Assembly (NCBI GenBank): GCA_947627625.1
Contig: CANQWR010000001.1
Coordinates: 1-64,000, forward strand
Reading direction: 5' to 3'
DNA from: an uncultured Ruminococcus sp.
Lineage (GTDB): Bacteria > Bacillota > Clostridia > Oscillospirales > Ruminococcaceae
Length of the DNA stretch: 64,000 bases
Below, in pieces: positions 48,432 through 56,611 of the stretch. A model generated the notes under the pieces. It ran no database searches. It was not told the origin of the DNA and worked only from the letters and a program-made list of their open reading frames with translations. Both the position numbers and the translations under genes were made by a program. The stretch's first letter is position 1. Each line of letters begins with the position of its first letter.

Positions 48432-49385
48432 TCAGTTATCGGGAGTTCCCACAAAATGCACATCGAGCTGATTGAAAGGGATTTCTATATTATTTTTCTC
48501 AAAAGTCTCCTTGACTCTCTCCATCATGTCGTAGCCGAGAGATTTGTAATTTTCATTTTCTGTCCAGACAAGAACGTCTATTGAAACGGAACTCTCCTTG
48601 TGACCTCCCATTCTCACTATTGGTTCGGGAGATTCAAGAGCAAGGGAGTTATTTTTTATAATGTCGAGTATCAGACTTCTTGCCCTTTGGTAATCGGCAC
48701 TGTACGATATATCAAAAGTCATATCAACACGTCTGAAAGGCGTTTCGGTGTAGTTTATTATTTTAGCCTCCGAAATCTTGCCGTTTGGTATAAAGACGGT
48801 CTTTCCGTCAGCAGTAATTATCTTTGTGTAGAGAATACTTATTATATCGACAGTCCCGACAGTTCCGTCAAGTTCAACGGTGTCCCCTGCGGAAAACGGT
48901 TTTGAAAACAGTATTATAAATCCGCCGCACAGGTTTGAGAGACAGTTTTGCAGGGCAAGGCTGACCGCAAGTCCGACTGCACCAAAAATCGTTATCACCG
49001 ACGACATCGGGACGTGCAAAACTGACAGCACCATCATCACAACTACCGCATAGAGAACTATTTTTATAACTGAAACTATGAAATTCTCCCCTGCCGTGTC
49101 CATGTTCGACTTTGAGAGGGCTTTTCTCACAAATCTTATGACAAGTCTCACAACGATAATCCCGACTGTAGCCGTCAGGATTGCGATTATTATGTAGGGG
49201 AGTGCCTTTCTGAAAAATTCAGCCGTACTTGTCAGAAATCCGGACGCTTTGTCGACCTGTTCCTGAATAGCTCCCACGGCATCACTTGCGAACTCGGTCA
49301 TAACGGGTTCGGCAGTCTCCGTGACAGCATCGGTAGCTTCCGTCACCGTCTCGGCAGTTGTGTCCATCAAATTCATAAAATCCAT
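48432..49385 (-). CDS. mscS: Small-conductance mechanosensitive channel (MscS family)
   Basis: A 317-residue protein. After a roughly 60-residue Thr/Glu/Ala-rich N terminus there are three membrane helices (about 62-85, 100-125 and 130-155). The third is the pore helix, GAVGLAVSLALQNCLSNLCGG. The beta domain follows with FSAGDTVELDGTVGTVDIIS and the family segment VFIPNGKISEAKIINYT. It opens under membrane tension to release solutes. AGGAG lies about 14 nt before the ATG, somewhat far; the in-frame ATG at 49376 is an alternative start but is even further away. Confidence 0.92.
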   Translation of the reverse strand: MDFMNLMDTTAETVTEATDAVTETAEPVMTEFASDAVGAIQEQVDKASGFLTSTAEFFRKALPYIIIAILTATVGIIVVRLVIRFVRKALSKSNMDTAGENFIVSVIKIVLYAVVVMMVLSVLHVPMSSVITIFGAVGLAVSLALQNCLSNLCGGFIILFSKPFSAGDTVELDGTVGTVDIISILYTKIITADGKTVFIPNGKISEAKIINYTETPFRRVDMTFDISYSADYQRARSLILDIIKNNSLALESPEPIVRMGGHKESSVSIDVLVWTENENYKSLGYDMMERVKETFEKNNIEIPFNQLDVHFVGTPDN

Positions 49386-49460
49386 ACTGAAAAAAACAAG
49401 CTCCTCTCTCCTCTGTCACATGGGGAAATAATTTTTGGGCAATACTTAGGTTATAAAGAA

Positions 49461-49493
49461 ACGGCAAAGCCCCCGATACTCAGTAACGGGGGC
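49461..49493 (-). terminator. Terminator of tRNA-Arg
   Basis: GCCCCCG and CGGGGGC arms around an 11-nt loop, followed by TTTGCCGTTTCTTT on the minus strand. Confidence 0.75.
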
Positions 49494-49497
49494 AGAA

Positions 49498-49574
49498 TGG
49501 CGTTCCAGAGAGGATTCGAACCTCCGGCCTACCGCTTAGGAGGCGGTCGCTCTATCCTGCTGAGCTACTGAAAC
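49498..49574 (-). tRNA. tRNA-Arg, anticodon CCT
   Basis: Minus-strand acceptor arms GTTTCAG and CTGGAAC (one G-T pair), discriminator G and encoded CCA. The anticodon arm ACCGC-CTCCTAA-GCGGT gives anticodon CCT, which reads AGG. The T arm is GGAGGTTCGAATCCTC. 77 nt. Confidence 0.95.
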
Positions 49575-49697
49575 ACTTGAAAATATCACCTGAGATTATT
49601 ATATCACACTATTTTCAATTTTGCAATAGGTTTTGATATATTTTATTTTATTAACTATATATCTTTTTTCTATATCTAAATTGTCAAAATTGGGAGG

Positions 49698-49890
49698 ATT
49701 TATGGACTCCCTCGCTGAGGGCTACGCCCCCAGACCCCCATTAGAACTACAAGAGGCAGGGGGCTTTGCCCCCAAACCCCCATCGGGGGGAAGAATCCCC
49801 CCGAACCCCCCATGATGTTCTACTGCTTTAGTTTTGTGGACTTTGGGTGTCACGCACCCCAAAATTCCAATGTCACAAGACACATAAATC
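49698..49890. repeat. GC-rich modular hairpin repeat, copy 7
   Basis: GAGGGCTACGCCC, AGGGGGCTTTGCCCCC and TCGGGGGGAAGAATCCCCCCGA modules with CCCCCAT linkers, ending CCCCATGATGTTCTACTGC, then a short ACTTTGGGTGTCACGCACCCCAAA-type tail. It lies upstream of the zinc-ribbon/LRR gene promoter. Confidence 0.85.
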
Positions 49891-49951
49891 ATGATTTTTT
49901 GTATCAGAGAGAAAAAATATCTCCGACACAGAAAAAAATTTTGTGTAAATG

Positions 49952-49980
49952 TTGCAATTTTCACAGCTATGTGTTATAAT
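49952..49980 (+). promoter_or_regulatory. Promoter of the first zinc-ribbon/LRR gene
   Basis: TTGCAA (49952-49957) and TATAAT (49975-49980), spacer 17 bp. Confidence 0.78.
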
Positions 49981-50030
49981 AGAATCAATACAGCAGTTAT
50001 CTGCTGAAATAAATCTAAACAGGAGGAACT

Positions 50031-51410
50031 ATGAAAGAGAAACCCTATATCAAAATAGAATGCCCGAAGTGTGGGGCTAAGCTCCGTGTCGACAACGGAA
50101 TGGAATACTGGTACTGTGGTCACTGTGGCGAGAGATTTCGGGTGACAGAACCCGCAGAGGGCGAGAGTGCCGTAAACAAGACCGAGCCCGAGAAGAGAAA
50201 AGTACAGGTTGTTGTGAAGAAGAAAAAGTCTCACCACTCCGACAGTACGGGAGAAGTGGCAGAGGTAAAGGAGACCGTGGAGGTCAAGGAGACGGCGGAG
50301 GAGGAGTCCGCAAAGGCTGAACCCGAAGTAAAGCCCGAGACTGAACCCGAGCCGAAAGTTGAAGCTGCTCCCGAACCCGAAAAAGCTGAGGAAAAAGAGC
50401 CTGAACCCGAAGTTAAACCCGAATCCGAAAAGGTCGAGGAAAAAGAACCCGAACCCGTAGCCGAGTCTAAAATCACACTTGAAAAGAAACCTGCTCCCGA
50501 GGAGACAGACGCTCTGAAAAGATTTGTACACAACGGCGAGGAGAAAAAGGAGGAGAAAAAACCTGTTGAAAATCAGAATCCTGCTCCCGTACCCGAACCT
50601 GTTGCGGAGACCGCAAAGGCTGTGACACCTGCTCCTGCACCCGTACCCGAAAAGGTTGACGAGTCCGAGAAGATGGACACTGTACGTAATGTCTCAAAGG
50701 AGGAGAATGTGCCAGTTGCGTCAAAGGCTGAAAAGAAACAGCACGGCGACGCTCCTATGCCCGACATAAAAGATCCCGAAAGACCAAAAAATCTCCCCGA
50801 ATTTCAGATATATCTGAATCATCTCCAGAAGTACAACGGCAATTCCCCCGTTGTAATGGTGCCGAACGGCGTGACGTGGATAGACGAGGACGCTTTCAGG
50901 GATAACAAATATATCCAGAAAGTGAGCATTCCGAACACTGTAATAGCTATAGGTGCGTCTGCATTTGAGGGCTGTTCGGAACTCACGGAAGTCAGTCTGC
51001 CGTCGGGACTTAAAAAGATAAATTACATGACTTTCAACGGCTGTAAAAATCTCAGGTCCATAGTTATACCCCCCGCCGTTGACGAGATAATGTTCAACTC
51101 TCTCTGCTGCGGACTTAGAGAAATAACGTTCAAGAGTGCGGACACAAGGTGGGAGACTGTCAGCGACTCCACAAATCCGTCTTTCATAATCGACAAGAAC
51201 GGCACGGGAACGGGTGTCGGCAAAATCTGTTTTGACAACGGTGTCCAGCCGAAAAAGGAGTTTGACGCAAAGGAAGTTTTCAGACACAGGTGCATCCGCA
51301 ATTACTTCATAAACAACGAGCTCTGCCAGTATTGCGGAGGACAGTTCAAGCAGGTGCTTTTCAAGGGAAAGAAGTGCAAGGACTGCGGTGCGGATAAGGA
51401 CTATACATAA
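50031..51410 (+). CDS. Zinc ribbon - acidic linker - LRR_5 (BspA-like) - zinc ribbon protein
   Basis: A 459-residue protein without signal peptide or membrane helix. Residues about 9-36 form a zinc ribbon (CPKCGAKL, 15 residues, CGHCGERF). Residues about 55-245 are a very acidic/basic Pro-Glu-Lys-Val linker with repeated EPEPKPE-like units. About 275-385 hold three LRR_5 repeats (VTWIDEDAFRDN, IAIGASAFEGCSELTEVSLP, INYMTFNGCKNLRSIVIP). The C terminus has a second ribbon (CQYCGGQF ... CKDCGA). LRR_5 units usually sit on secreted proteins; here the ends suggest an intracellular scaffold. It has a shorter paralogue directly downstream. AGGAGGAACT precedes the ATG. Function unknown. Confidence 0.88.
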   Translation: MKEKPYIKIECPKCGAKLRVDNGMEYWYCGHCGERFRVTEPAEGESAVNKTEPEKRKVQVVVKKKKSHHSDSTGEVAEVKETVEVKETAEEESAKAEPEVKPETEPEPKVEAAPEPEKAEEKEPEPEVKPESEKVEEKEPEPVAESKITLEKKPAPEETDALKRFVHNGEEKKEEKKPVENQNPAPVPEPVAETAKAVTPAPAPVPEKVDESEKMDTVRNVSKEENVPVASKAEKKQHGDAPMPDIKDPERPKNLPEFQIYLNHLQKYNGNSPVVMVPNGVTWIDEDAFRDNKYIQKVSIPNTVIAIGASAFEGCSELTEVSLPSGLKKINYMTFNGCKNLRSIVIPPAVDEIMFNSLCCGLREITFKSADTRWETVSDSTNPSFIIDKNGTGTGVGKICFDNGVQPKKEFDAKEVFRHRCIRNYFINNELCQYCGGQFKQVLFKGKKCKDCGADKDYT

Positions 51411-51501
51411 TATATAATAAATAATAAAAATAATAAATACTACCATTAAATACTTATTTTCATATTTTTCAATTTTTTCAATTGTCGGAGGAGAAAAAGG
51501 T

Positions 51502-52224
51502 ATGTCTTTTGTTCAGGCTAAATGCCCTCACTGTAGTGGAATGCTTGCGGTTGACACTCAAAGAGATGTGTGGGTGTGTGAACTGTGCGGAGAGCCGTTC
51601 ATAGTGAGCAAAGCTGTCGAGCTTTTCAACTCCGGAGACAGCGGACAGGGCATTTCCGAAAATTCGGATTTTGTCATAAGAAAAGGCGTTGTCAGGAAAT
51701 ACTCCTCCGATAATACGGACGTACACATACCCGAATCCGCCACCGTGATAGGAAAGGACTGTTTCAGAAACTGTGTCGACATAGTTTCGGTACACATTCC
51801 CGAAACTGTCCGAAGTATAGAGTCTTTTGCCTTTTACGGCTGTATAAGGCTCACCGAGGTAACTCTCCCCGAAAGCATAAGGCATATAGGGGAGAGTGCC
51901 TTTGACGGGTGCAGTAGGCTTGTGTCGGTCGAACTCCCGTCAGGTCTCAACGGCGAATTTCGTGCGGACATAGGCAGAAACGCATTTGCAGGGTGCAGTA
52001 ACCTTGTCTCTGTCACGGTCAGCGACAGGATAAAGGCACTCCCTCACGATATTTTCAGCAATTGTAGCGAGTATGTAAATTTCAGGTGGAAAAATCTAAG
52101 GGACAATATAAACTGTTGCGATGTCGTTCGGGAGAGAAGTCTTGCGGGGAGGTGCATATACTGCGGAGGGAAGCTGAAAGGAGTATTCCGCAGAAAATGC
52201 CTGTCGTGCGGAGAGAGTGCATAA
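51502..52224 (+). CDS. Shorter zinc ribbon - LRR_5 - zinc ribbon paralogue
   Basis: A 240-residue protein built like its upstream neighbour but without the long linker. The N-terminal ribbon is CPHCSGML ... CELCGEPF (residues 8-35). LRR_5 repeats span about 70-200 (ATVIGKDCFRNCVDIVSVHIP, VRSIESFAFYGCIRLTEVTLP, RHIGESAFDGCSRLVSVELP). The C-terminal ribbon is CIYCGGKL ... CLSCGESA. No signal peptide. GGAGGAG precedes the ATG. The two genes are 91 bp apart on the same strand and probably arose by duplication. Function unknown; protein-protein or nucleic-acid contacts are typical uses of such parts. Confidence 0.87.
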   Translation: MSFVQAKCPHCSGMLAVDTQRDVWVCELCGEPFIVSKAVELFNSGDSGQGISENSDFVIRKGVVRKYSSDNTDVHIPESATVIGKDCFRNCVDIVSVHIPETVRSIESFAFYGCIRLTEVTLPESIRHIGESAFDGCSRLVSVELPSGLNGEFRADIGRNAFAGCSNLVSVTVSDRIKALPHDIFSNCSEYVNFRWKNLRDNINCCDVVRERSLAGRCIYCGGKLKGVFRRKCLSCGESA

Positions 52225-52241
52225 AAATGCAAGATTTGAGA

Positions 52242-52300
52242 ATAATAGATTAAATTCAAATCAAATTAAATCAAATTAAATTAAATTCAAACTAAAAACA
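52242..52300 (+). repeat. AT-rich pentamer/hexamer tract before pyrK
   Basis: Repeated TCAAATTAAA units, made of A, T and occasional C only. It is followed directly by the pyrK ribosome site (AGAGGAG). Confidence 0.55.
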
Positions 52301-52312
52301 AGAGGAGATTCT

Positions 52313-53083
52313 ATGAATTTTGTTCAGGGGAAATTTTTTATAACGGAGAAAACTGCCGTTGCAAAGCAGATTTACAGCTTTCGGATAGAGTGTCCCGAAG
52401 TGGTAAAAATTGCCTGTGCGGGGCAGTTTGTCCACATAAAAGCGGACGGCTTTTTGCTTAGGAGACCAATTTCGATATGCGGTCTTGACAGGGAAAAGGG
52501 CTTGCTGAGGATAGTTTTTGAAGTCCGTGGAAAGGGTACGGACAAGCTGTCACAGCTAAATAAGGGCGATTTTATGGACATTATCGCTCCGCTTGGTCAC
52601 GGTTTCACAGTAAATCGGGACTATAAAAAAGTTGTCCTCATAGGAGGCGGGATAGGTACACCGCCGATGTTACCGCTTGCGGAAATTTACGGAGACAGGG
52701 CGACCGTTATCACGGGTTTCAGAAATTCGGGTGCAGTCATTTTGCAGGAGGATTTCGGAAAAACGGGTGCAGAGACTGTTCTTTGTACGGACGACGGTTC
52801 GGCAGGCGTACACGGCTTTGTGACTGAACCTCTTGCGGAAATTCTGAAAAAAAACGGTGCTGACATGGTTTACGCCTGTGGACCTGCACCTATGCTGAAA
52901 AAAGTTTCCGAAATATGCAGGGAGAAAAATATTCCCTGTGAGATTTCGCTTGAGGAGAGAATGGCTTGCGGAGTGGGAGCGTGTCTGGGCTGTGCGTGCC
53001 GTATCAAGAAAAACGGAGAGGAAGTCTTTGCCCATGTTTGCAAGGACGGTCCTGTTTTCAACGCTGAGGAGGTGCTTTGGTGA
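52313..53083 (+). CDS. pyrK: Dihydroorotate dehydrogenase electron-transfer subunit
   Basis: A 256-residue flavin/iron-sulfur protein. It has an FAD-binding barrel (LLRRPISICGLDREKG at about 45-60) and an NAD-binding domain (VVLIGGGIGTPPMLPLA; YACGPAPML). The C-terminal [2Fe-2S] cluster has cysteines in CGVGACLGCAC and a further Cys in HVCKDGPVF. It passes electrons from PyrD to NAD+. AGAGGAG precedes the ATG. The stop shares bases with the pyrD start (TGATG). Confidence 0.96.
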   Translation: MNFVQGKFFITEKTAVAKQIYSFRIECPEVVKIACAGQFVHIKADGFLLRRPISICGLDREKGLLRIVFEVRGKGTDKLSQLNKGDFMDIIAPLGHGFTVNRDYKKVVLIGGGIGTPPMLPLAEIYGDRATVITGFRNSGAVILQEDFGKTGAETVLCTDDGSAGVHGFVTEPLAEILKKNGADMVYACGPAPMLKKVSEICREKNIPCEISLEERMACGVGACLGCACRIKKNGEEVFAHVCKDGPVFNAEEVLW

Positions 53084-53994
53084 TGGCAGACTTGTCTGTG
53101 AATATATGCGGAGTTGATTTCAAAAATCCCGTGATACCCGCTTCGGGGACTTTCGGCTACGGCAGGGAGTACGAACATCTGTTTTCACTTGAAAAACTGG
53201 GAGGAATATCCGTAAAGGGTACTACTCTCAAAAAGCGGACGGGCAATCTACCGCCGAGAATAGCGGAGACACCCGCAGGAATGTTAAATTCCGTCGGACT
53301 GCAAAACCCCGGGATTGACCACTTTATTGAGGAGGAGTTGCCATATCTTCTCACTAAAAATACTGTCATAATAGCCAATATAGCGGGGGCAGATGTTGAG
53401 GAGTGTGTACAGATTGCCGAAAAACTGGAGGGTACGCAGGTACACATGATAGAACTGAACATATCCTGTCCGAACGTAAAACAGGGTGGAGCTGCATTCG
53501 GAACAAGCTGTTCAATGGCATCACAGGTGACAAAGAGTGTCAGGAACGCCACTACAAAGCCCCTTATTGTGAAACTGTCGCCCAATGTCACGGATATAAC
53601 CGAAATTGCAAGGGCTGTGGAGTCGGAGGGTGCTGACGCTGTGTCACTTATAAACACTCTCATGGGAATGCGTATCGACATCAACACACGCAGACCCGTC
53701 CTCCACAACAATGTCGGAGGGTTCAGCGGTCCGGCAGTATTCCCCGTTGCGGTGAGAATGGTTTGGCAGACTGCAAATGCCGTGAAGATTCCCGTCATAG
53801 GAATGGGAGGAATTTCGTCAGGTGAGGACGCTATTGAAATGATGATGGCAGGGGCGAGTGCCGTGCAGGTCGGAGCGGTCACTTTTTCGGACCCCTTTGC
53901 ACCTGTCAGAATAATTTCCGAAATTGACGAGTTTCTCAACAGGAAAAATATAGATTCCGTCAGGGATATTGTCGGAACAGTTAAACCGTGGTGA
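53083..53994 (+). CDS. pyrD: Dihydroorotate dehydrogenase, class 1B catalytic subunit
   Basis: A 303-residue protein. ATG at 53083 is chosen: it overlaps the pyrK stop and follows GAGGAGG; upstream TTG and GTG codons in frame lie within the ribosome site. It oxidises dihydroorotate to orotate in pyrimidine synthesis. Blocks seen: NPVIPASGTFGYG, SVKGTTLKKRTGN, NSVGLQNPG, ELNISCPNVKQGG with the catalytic-site region FGTSCSMASQV (the serine/cysteine base Cys of class 1 enzymes), VKLSPNVTDI, and the C-terminal FMN phosphate site GMGGISSGEDAIEMMMAGA. Together with PyrK it forms the NAD-dependent heterotetramer. Confidence 0.96.
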   Translation: MADLSVNICGVDFKNPVIPASGTFGYGREYEHLFSLEKLGGISVKGTTLKKRTGNLPPRIAETPAGMLNSVGLQNPGIDHFIEEELPYLLTKNTVIIANIAGADVEECVQIAEKLEGTQVHMIELNISCPNVKQGGAAFGTSCSMASQVTKSVRNATTKPLIVKLSPNVTDITEIARAVESEGADAVSLINTLMGMRIDINTRRPVLHNNVGGFSGPAVFPVAVRMVWQTANAVKIPVIGMGGISSGEDAIEMMMAGASAVQVGAVTFSDPFAPVRIISEIDEFLNRKNIDSVRDIVGTVKPW

Positions 53995-54001
53995 AAAAAT
54001 T

Positions 54002-54448
54002 ATGATTATAATGTCAGTGGACTTTGGTGACGCAAGAACCGGGATAGCGGTGTGCGGGAGGAGTGAACTTCTTGCTTCACCGCTTTGTGTCATACAGGAA
54101 AAAGATTTTGAGAAGTGCATAGAAAAAACCGCTGTTCTTGCAAGAGAACAGCGGGCTGAGGAAGTCGTCGTGGGCTATCCGAAAAATATGAACGGAACTG
54201 TCGGGGAGAGGGCGGAGAAGTGCCGATTATTTGCCGAAAAACTCGGTGAACTTCTCGAATGTCCCGTGAAGTTGTGGGACGAAAGACGGACTACCGTGAC
54301 CGCCCACAATTATCTGAATGTCACGAATACGAGGGGAAAAAAGCGAAAAGCTGTTGTGGACGCAGTTTCAGCGGTCATAATTCTGGAGAGCTATCTTGCT
54401 TACAGAAAAAATTCCGGAGAGAGTAAACCCAAATCAGGCGAAAGCTGA
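54002..54448 (+). CDS. ruvX: RuvX/YqgF-family nuclease (pre-16S rRNA processing or Holliday junction resolvase-like)
   Basis: A 148-residue protein. The ATG at 54002 is chosen, since the domain starts at once (SVDFGDARTGIAVCG); the longer frame from 53969 runs inside pyrD. Conserved blocks: VDFGDARTGIA with the first catalytic Asp, VVVGYPKNMNGTVGERA, LWDERRTTVTAHNYL and VDAVSAVIILESYL with the last catalytic Asp. In E. coli the homologue YqgF trims the 16S rRNA 5' end. It lies 7 bp after pyrD. Its last 15 bp overlap the convergent small gene on the other strand. Confidence 0.92.
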   Translation: MIIMSVDFGDARTGIAVCGRSELLASPLCVIQEKDFEKCIEKTAVLAREQRAEEVVVGYPKNMNGTVGERAEKCRLFAEKLGELLECPVKLWDERRTTVTAHNYLNVTNTRGKKRKAVVDAVSAVIILESYLAYRKNSGESKPKSGES

Positions 54449-54607
54449 GGCTATATCTTCAAGAAGAGACTCCATCGCCCTGAAAGTCTTTCCGGCATCT
54501 TTTTTGATGGACTTCTTTTTTGAAGGTGTGCAGGAGGAGATTACATAGCAGGCAAGTCCTGCCGCTGCACCTGTGGCGACTCCCTTTGCAACAGATTTCA
54601 TGTTCAT
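54434..54607 (-). CDS. 57-residue small membrane-associated protein (YtxH-like)
   Basis: A short gene on the minus strand with start ATG at 54607 and a purine-rich ribosome site (GAAAGAAGGT). The product has a small Gly/Ala-rich hydrophobic segment (VAKGVATGAAAGLACYVISS, residues 6-25), a basic middle (SKKKSIKKDAGK) and an amphipathic end (FRAMESLLEDIASAFA). Small proteins with this plan are common in Clostridia, usually annotated as YtxH-domain or hypothetical; function unknown. A 3-residue-later ATG (54601) is an alternative start. It overlaps the ruvX 3' end in convergent orientation. Confidence 0.72.
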   Translation of the reverse strand: MNMKSVAKGVATGAAAGLACYVISSCTPSKKKSIKKDAGKTFRAMESLLEDIASAFA

Positions 54608-54696
54608 ATATTTTACCTTCTTTCTGTTTTTTTCTGAACTTTTTGTTCAGCCTTATTATTTTTTGATAAATATTAAATTTTATTCATGGTGATAGA

Positions 54697-55188
54697 ATGC
54701 CTTATATTAACATAGTTCTTATTGAACCGCAAATTCCCCAGAATACGGGGAATATCTCAAGGACGTGTGCTGTCACGGGTGCGAGTCTGCACCTTGTCAG
54801 ACCGTTCGGGTTTGAGATAACCGACAGACATCTGAAGCGTGCGGGGCTTGACTACTGGGACAAGCTGAATGTCTCGTATTACGACAGCTCTGAAGATTTC
54901 TTTCGGAAAAATCAGGGCGGCGAATTTTTTTATTTTACGACAAAGGGAAAAAATATTCACAGTGAAGTTTCCTACCCCGACAACTGTTTTCTGATTTTCG
55001 GCAGGGAGGACAGGGGACTTCCCGAAAAACTTCTCTTTGAAAATTACGACAGATGTGTGAGAATACCTATGCGTCCGACACTCAGAAGCCTTAACCTGTC
55101 AAACTCCGTTGCGATAGGAGTTTACGAGGTACTCAGACAGTGGGACTATCCCGAACTTTCGGGCGAGGGGAAACTCACGCAGTTTTAG
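54697..55188 (+). CDS. trmL: tRNA (cytidine(34)-2'-O)-methyltransferase
   Basis: A 163-residue SPOUT-family methyltransferase of normal length. Family segments: IVLIEPQIPQNTGNISRTCA at the N terminus, LHLVRPFGFEI, HLKRAGLDYWD, then the trefoil-knot SAM site LIFGREDRGLPEKLL, IPMRPTLRSLNLSNSVAIGVYE. It methylates the 2'-hydroxyl of the wobble nucleotide of certain leucine tRNAs. It has its own ribosome site (GGTGATAGA) and no partner gene in the same unit. Confidence 0.95.
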   Translation: MPYINIVLIEPQIPQNTGNISRTCAVTGASLHLVRPFGFEITDRHLKRAGLDYWDKLNVSYYDSSEDFFRKNQGGEFFYFTTKGKNIHSEVSYPDNCFLIFGREDRGLPEKLLFENYDRCVRIPMRPTLRSLNLSNSVAIGVYEVLRQWDYPELSGEGKLTQF

Positions 55189-55198
55189 ATTTTATTGA

Positions 55199-55405
55199 GG
55201 GGCGTTGTTTTGTGGTGGACTTTGCCCCCCTTGACCCCAAAAATTAAAACGGTAGACTGTAAAACACTCCTGTGCAAATTGTTTTTTCTGTGGGAATAAT
55301 TATGGGGGGTCTGGGGGGATACTTCCCCCCAGCGGGGGTTTGGGGGCAGAGCCCCCAATGGGGGTTCAGGGGGCAAAGCCCCCTGCCCCTTATCGTTCCC
55401 AAAAT
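55199..55405. repeat. GC-rich modular hairpin repeat, copy 8
   Basis: Leader AAATTAAAACGGTAGACTGT, spacer, then CTGGGGGGATACTTCCCCCCAG, TTGGGGGCAGAGCCCCCAA and AGGGGGCAAAGCCCCCT, ending CTGCCCCTTATCGTTCCCAA. It occupies the first half of the 523-bp gap between trmL and degV. Confidence 0.9.
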
Positions 55406-55409
55406 AATT

Positions 55410-55670
55410 TATAATGCCTTACGGCATTAGGATTTTTGGGGGGGCGTTGCCCCCCAAGCCCCTTTGGAAACCCATGATTAGATATTTTTAGTTGTGCTAC
55501 TATTCAAGTAACAGTAAAACTTGACTGAGTCCATAATGGTGGCGGGAGTGTTTCCGCTGTGGATAATCATGGGGGGGTTCGGGGGGATACTTCCCCCCGA
55601 CGGGGGTTTGGGGGGCAGAGCCCCCAATGGGGGTTCAGGGGGCAACGCCCCCTGCCCCTTATCGTTCACA
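55410..55670. repeat. GC-rich modular hairpin repeat, copy 9 (composite)
   Basis: ATGCCTTACGGCAT, GGGGGGCGTTGCCCCCC and AAACCCATGATTAGATATTT, then an AT-rich spacer (GCTACTATTCAAGTAACAGT), then TCGGGGGGATACTTCCCCCCGA, TTGGGGGGCAGAGCCCCCAA and AGGGGGCAACGCCCCCT, ending CCCCTTATCGTTCAC. It is a tandem partner of copy 8. Nothing else is seen in the gap apart from the degV ribosome site. Confidence 0.9.
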
Positions 55671-55711
55671 AATTTAATTATATAAAAATCAAATAAATAT
55701 GGAGGTAAAAA

Positions 55712-56584
55712 ATGCCTAAGATAATGATCGTAACAGACAGCGGTTGCGACCTCTCAAAAGAGGTCATTGACGAGCTTGGTATAAAAGTCCTGCCGTTTGA
55801 ACTGACCGTCAACGGAGAGACTTTCAGAGAGATTTTTGACAAATCTACTCAGGACGTTTATAAACTTATGTCCGAGACAGACGAAATCCCGAAACACTCC
55901 CAGATCTCACCCGTCACTTTCGAGGAGACCTATTCCGAACTTTTCGGTCAGGGGTACACCGATATTATAACGGTCTCCATAAACAGCGAGGGTTCGGGGA
56001 CTTTCAACAACGCAAATATCGGAAAAAATAATTTTTTCGAGAACAACCCCGATGCAAAGGACAAAATCAGGATATTCAATATAGACTCCAAAAGCTACAC
56101 TATTTTTTACGGCTATCCCGTTATGGAGTCCATGAAAAAAATCAAGAGGGGTGCACAGGCGGAGGAGATCGTCGCATATCTTGAAGACTGGTTCAACATA
56201 TGTGCGATATATGCAGTCCCGTACACTCTCAGATATGCAAGGAAGTCGGGGAGAATATCCGCTGCAAAGGCTTTTGCGGGGGAAATTCTCGGCTTGAAAC
56301 CTATAATAATGTTCGCTGACAACACCACAAAAATGATTGACAAGATAAGGGGCGAGAAAAATATTGTCCCGAGACTTGTCGAATGCGTGGAGAAAAATAT
56401 GACTCCCCAGACACCTTATATAATGATCCACGGACAGGATATTTCCCTTGCAAAGGAGGTCGAAAAGGAACTGATAAAAAAGACAGGCAGAAAGGCGGAG
56501 ATGTACAACCCGATAGGTGCAGTTGTCTCCGCAAACATAGGTCCCGACGTTGTGGCGGTGCTTGTGAGGAGAAAAAACAAATAA
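55712..56584 (+). CDS. DegV-family fatty-acid-binding protein
   Basis: A 290-residue protein. IMIVTDSGCDLSKEVIDELG opens the fold, with the conserved serine/cysteine region; the usual short motif S-Q-P-T/S appears as HSQISPVTFEETY (residues about 66-78). ISINSEGSGTF-like VSINSEGSGTFNNA replaces the common SSGLSGT. The C-terminal domain has RYARKSGRISAAKAFAGEIL and LKPII. DegV proteins bind fatty acyl groups; several (FakB) present fatty acids to the FakA kinase. No fakA is nearby, so the partner is not shown. TATGGAGGT precedes the ATG. Confidence 0.93.
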   Translation: MPKIMIVTDSGCDLSKEVIDELGIKVLPFELTVNGETFREIFDKSTQDVYKLMSETDEIPKHSQISPVTFEETYSELFGQGYTDIITVSINSEGSGTFNNANIGKNNFFENNPDAKDKIRIFNIDSKSYTIFYGYPVMESMKKIKRGAQAEEIVAYLEDWFNICAIYAVPYTLRYARKSGRISAAKAFAGEILGLKPIIMFADNTTKMIDKIRGEKNIVPRLVECVEKNMTPQTPYIMIHGQDISLAKEVEKELIKKTGRKAEMYNPIGAVVSANIGPDVVAVLVRRKNK

Positions 56585-56611
56585 CAAAATAACAGAGAGG
56601 AATTGATAAAA

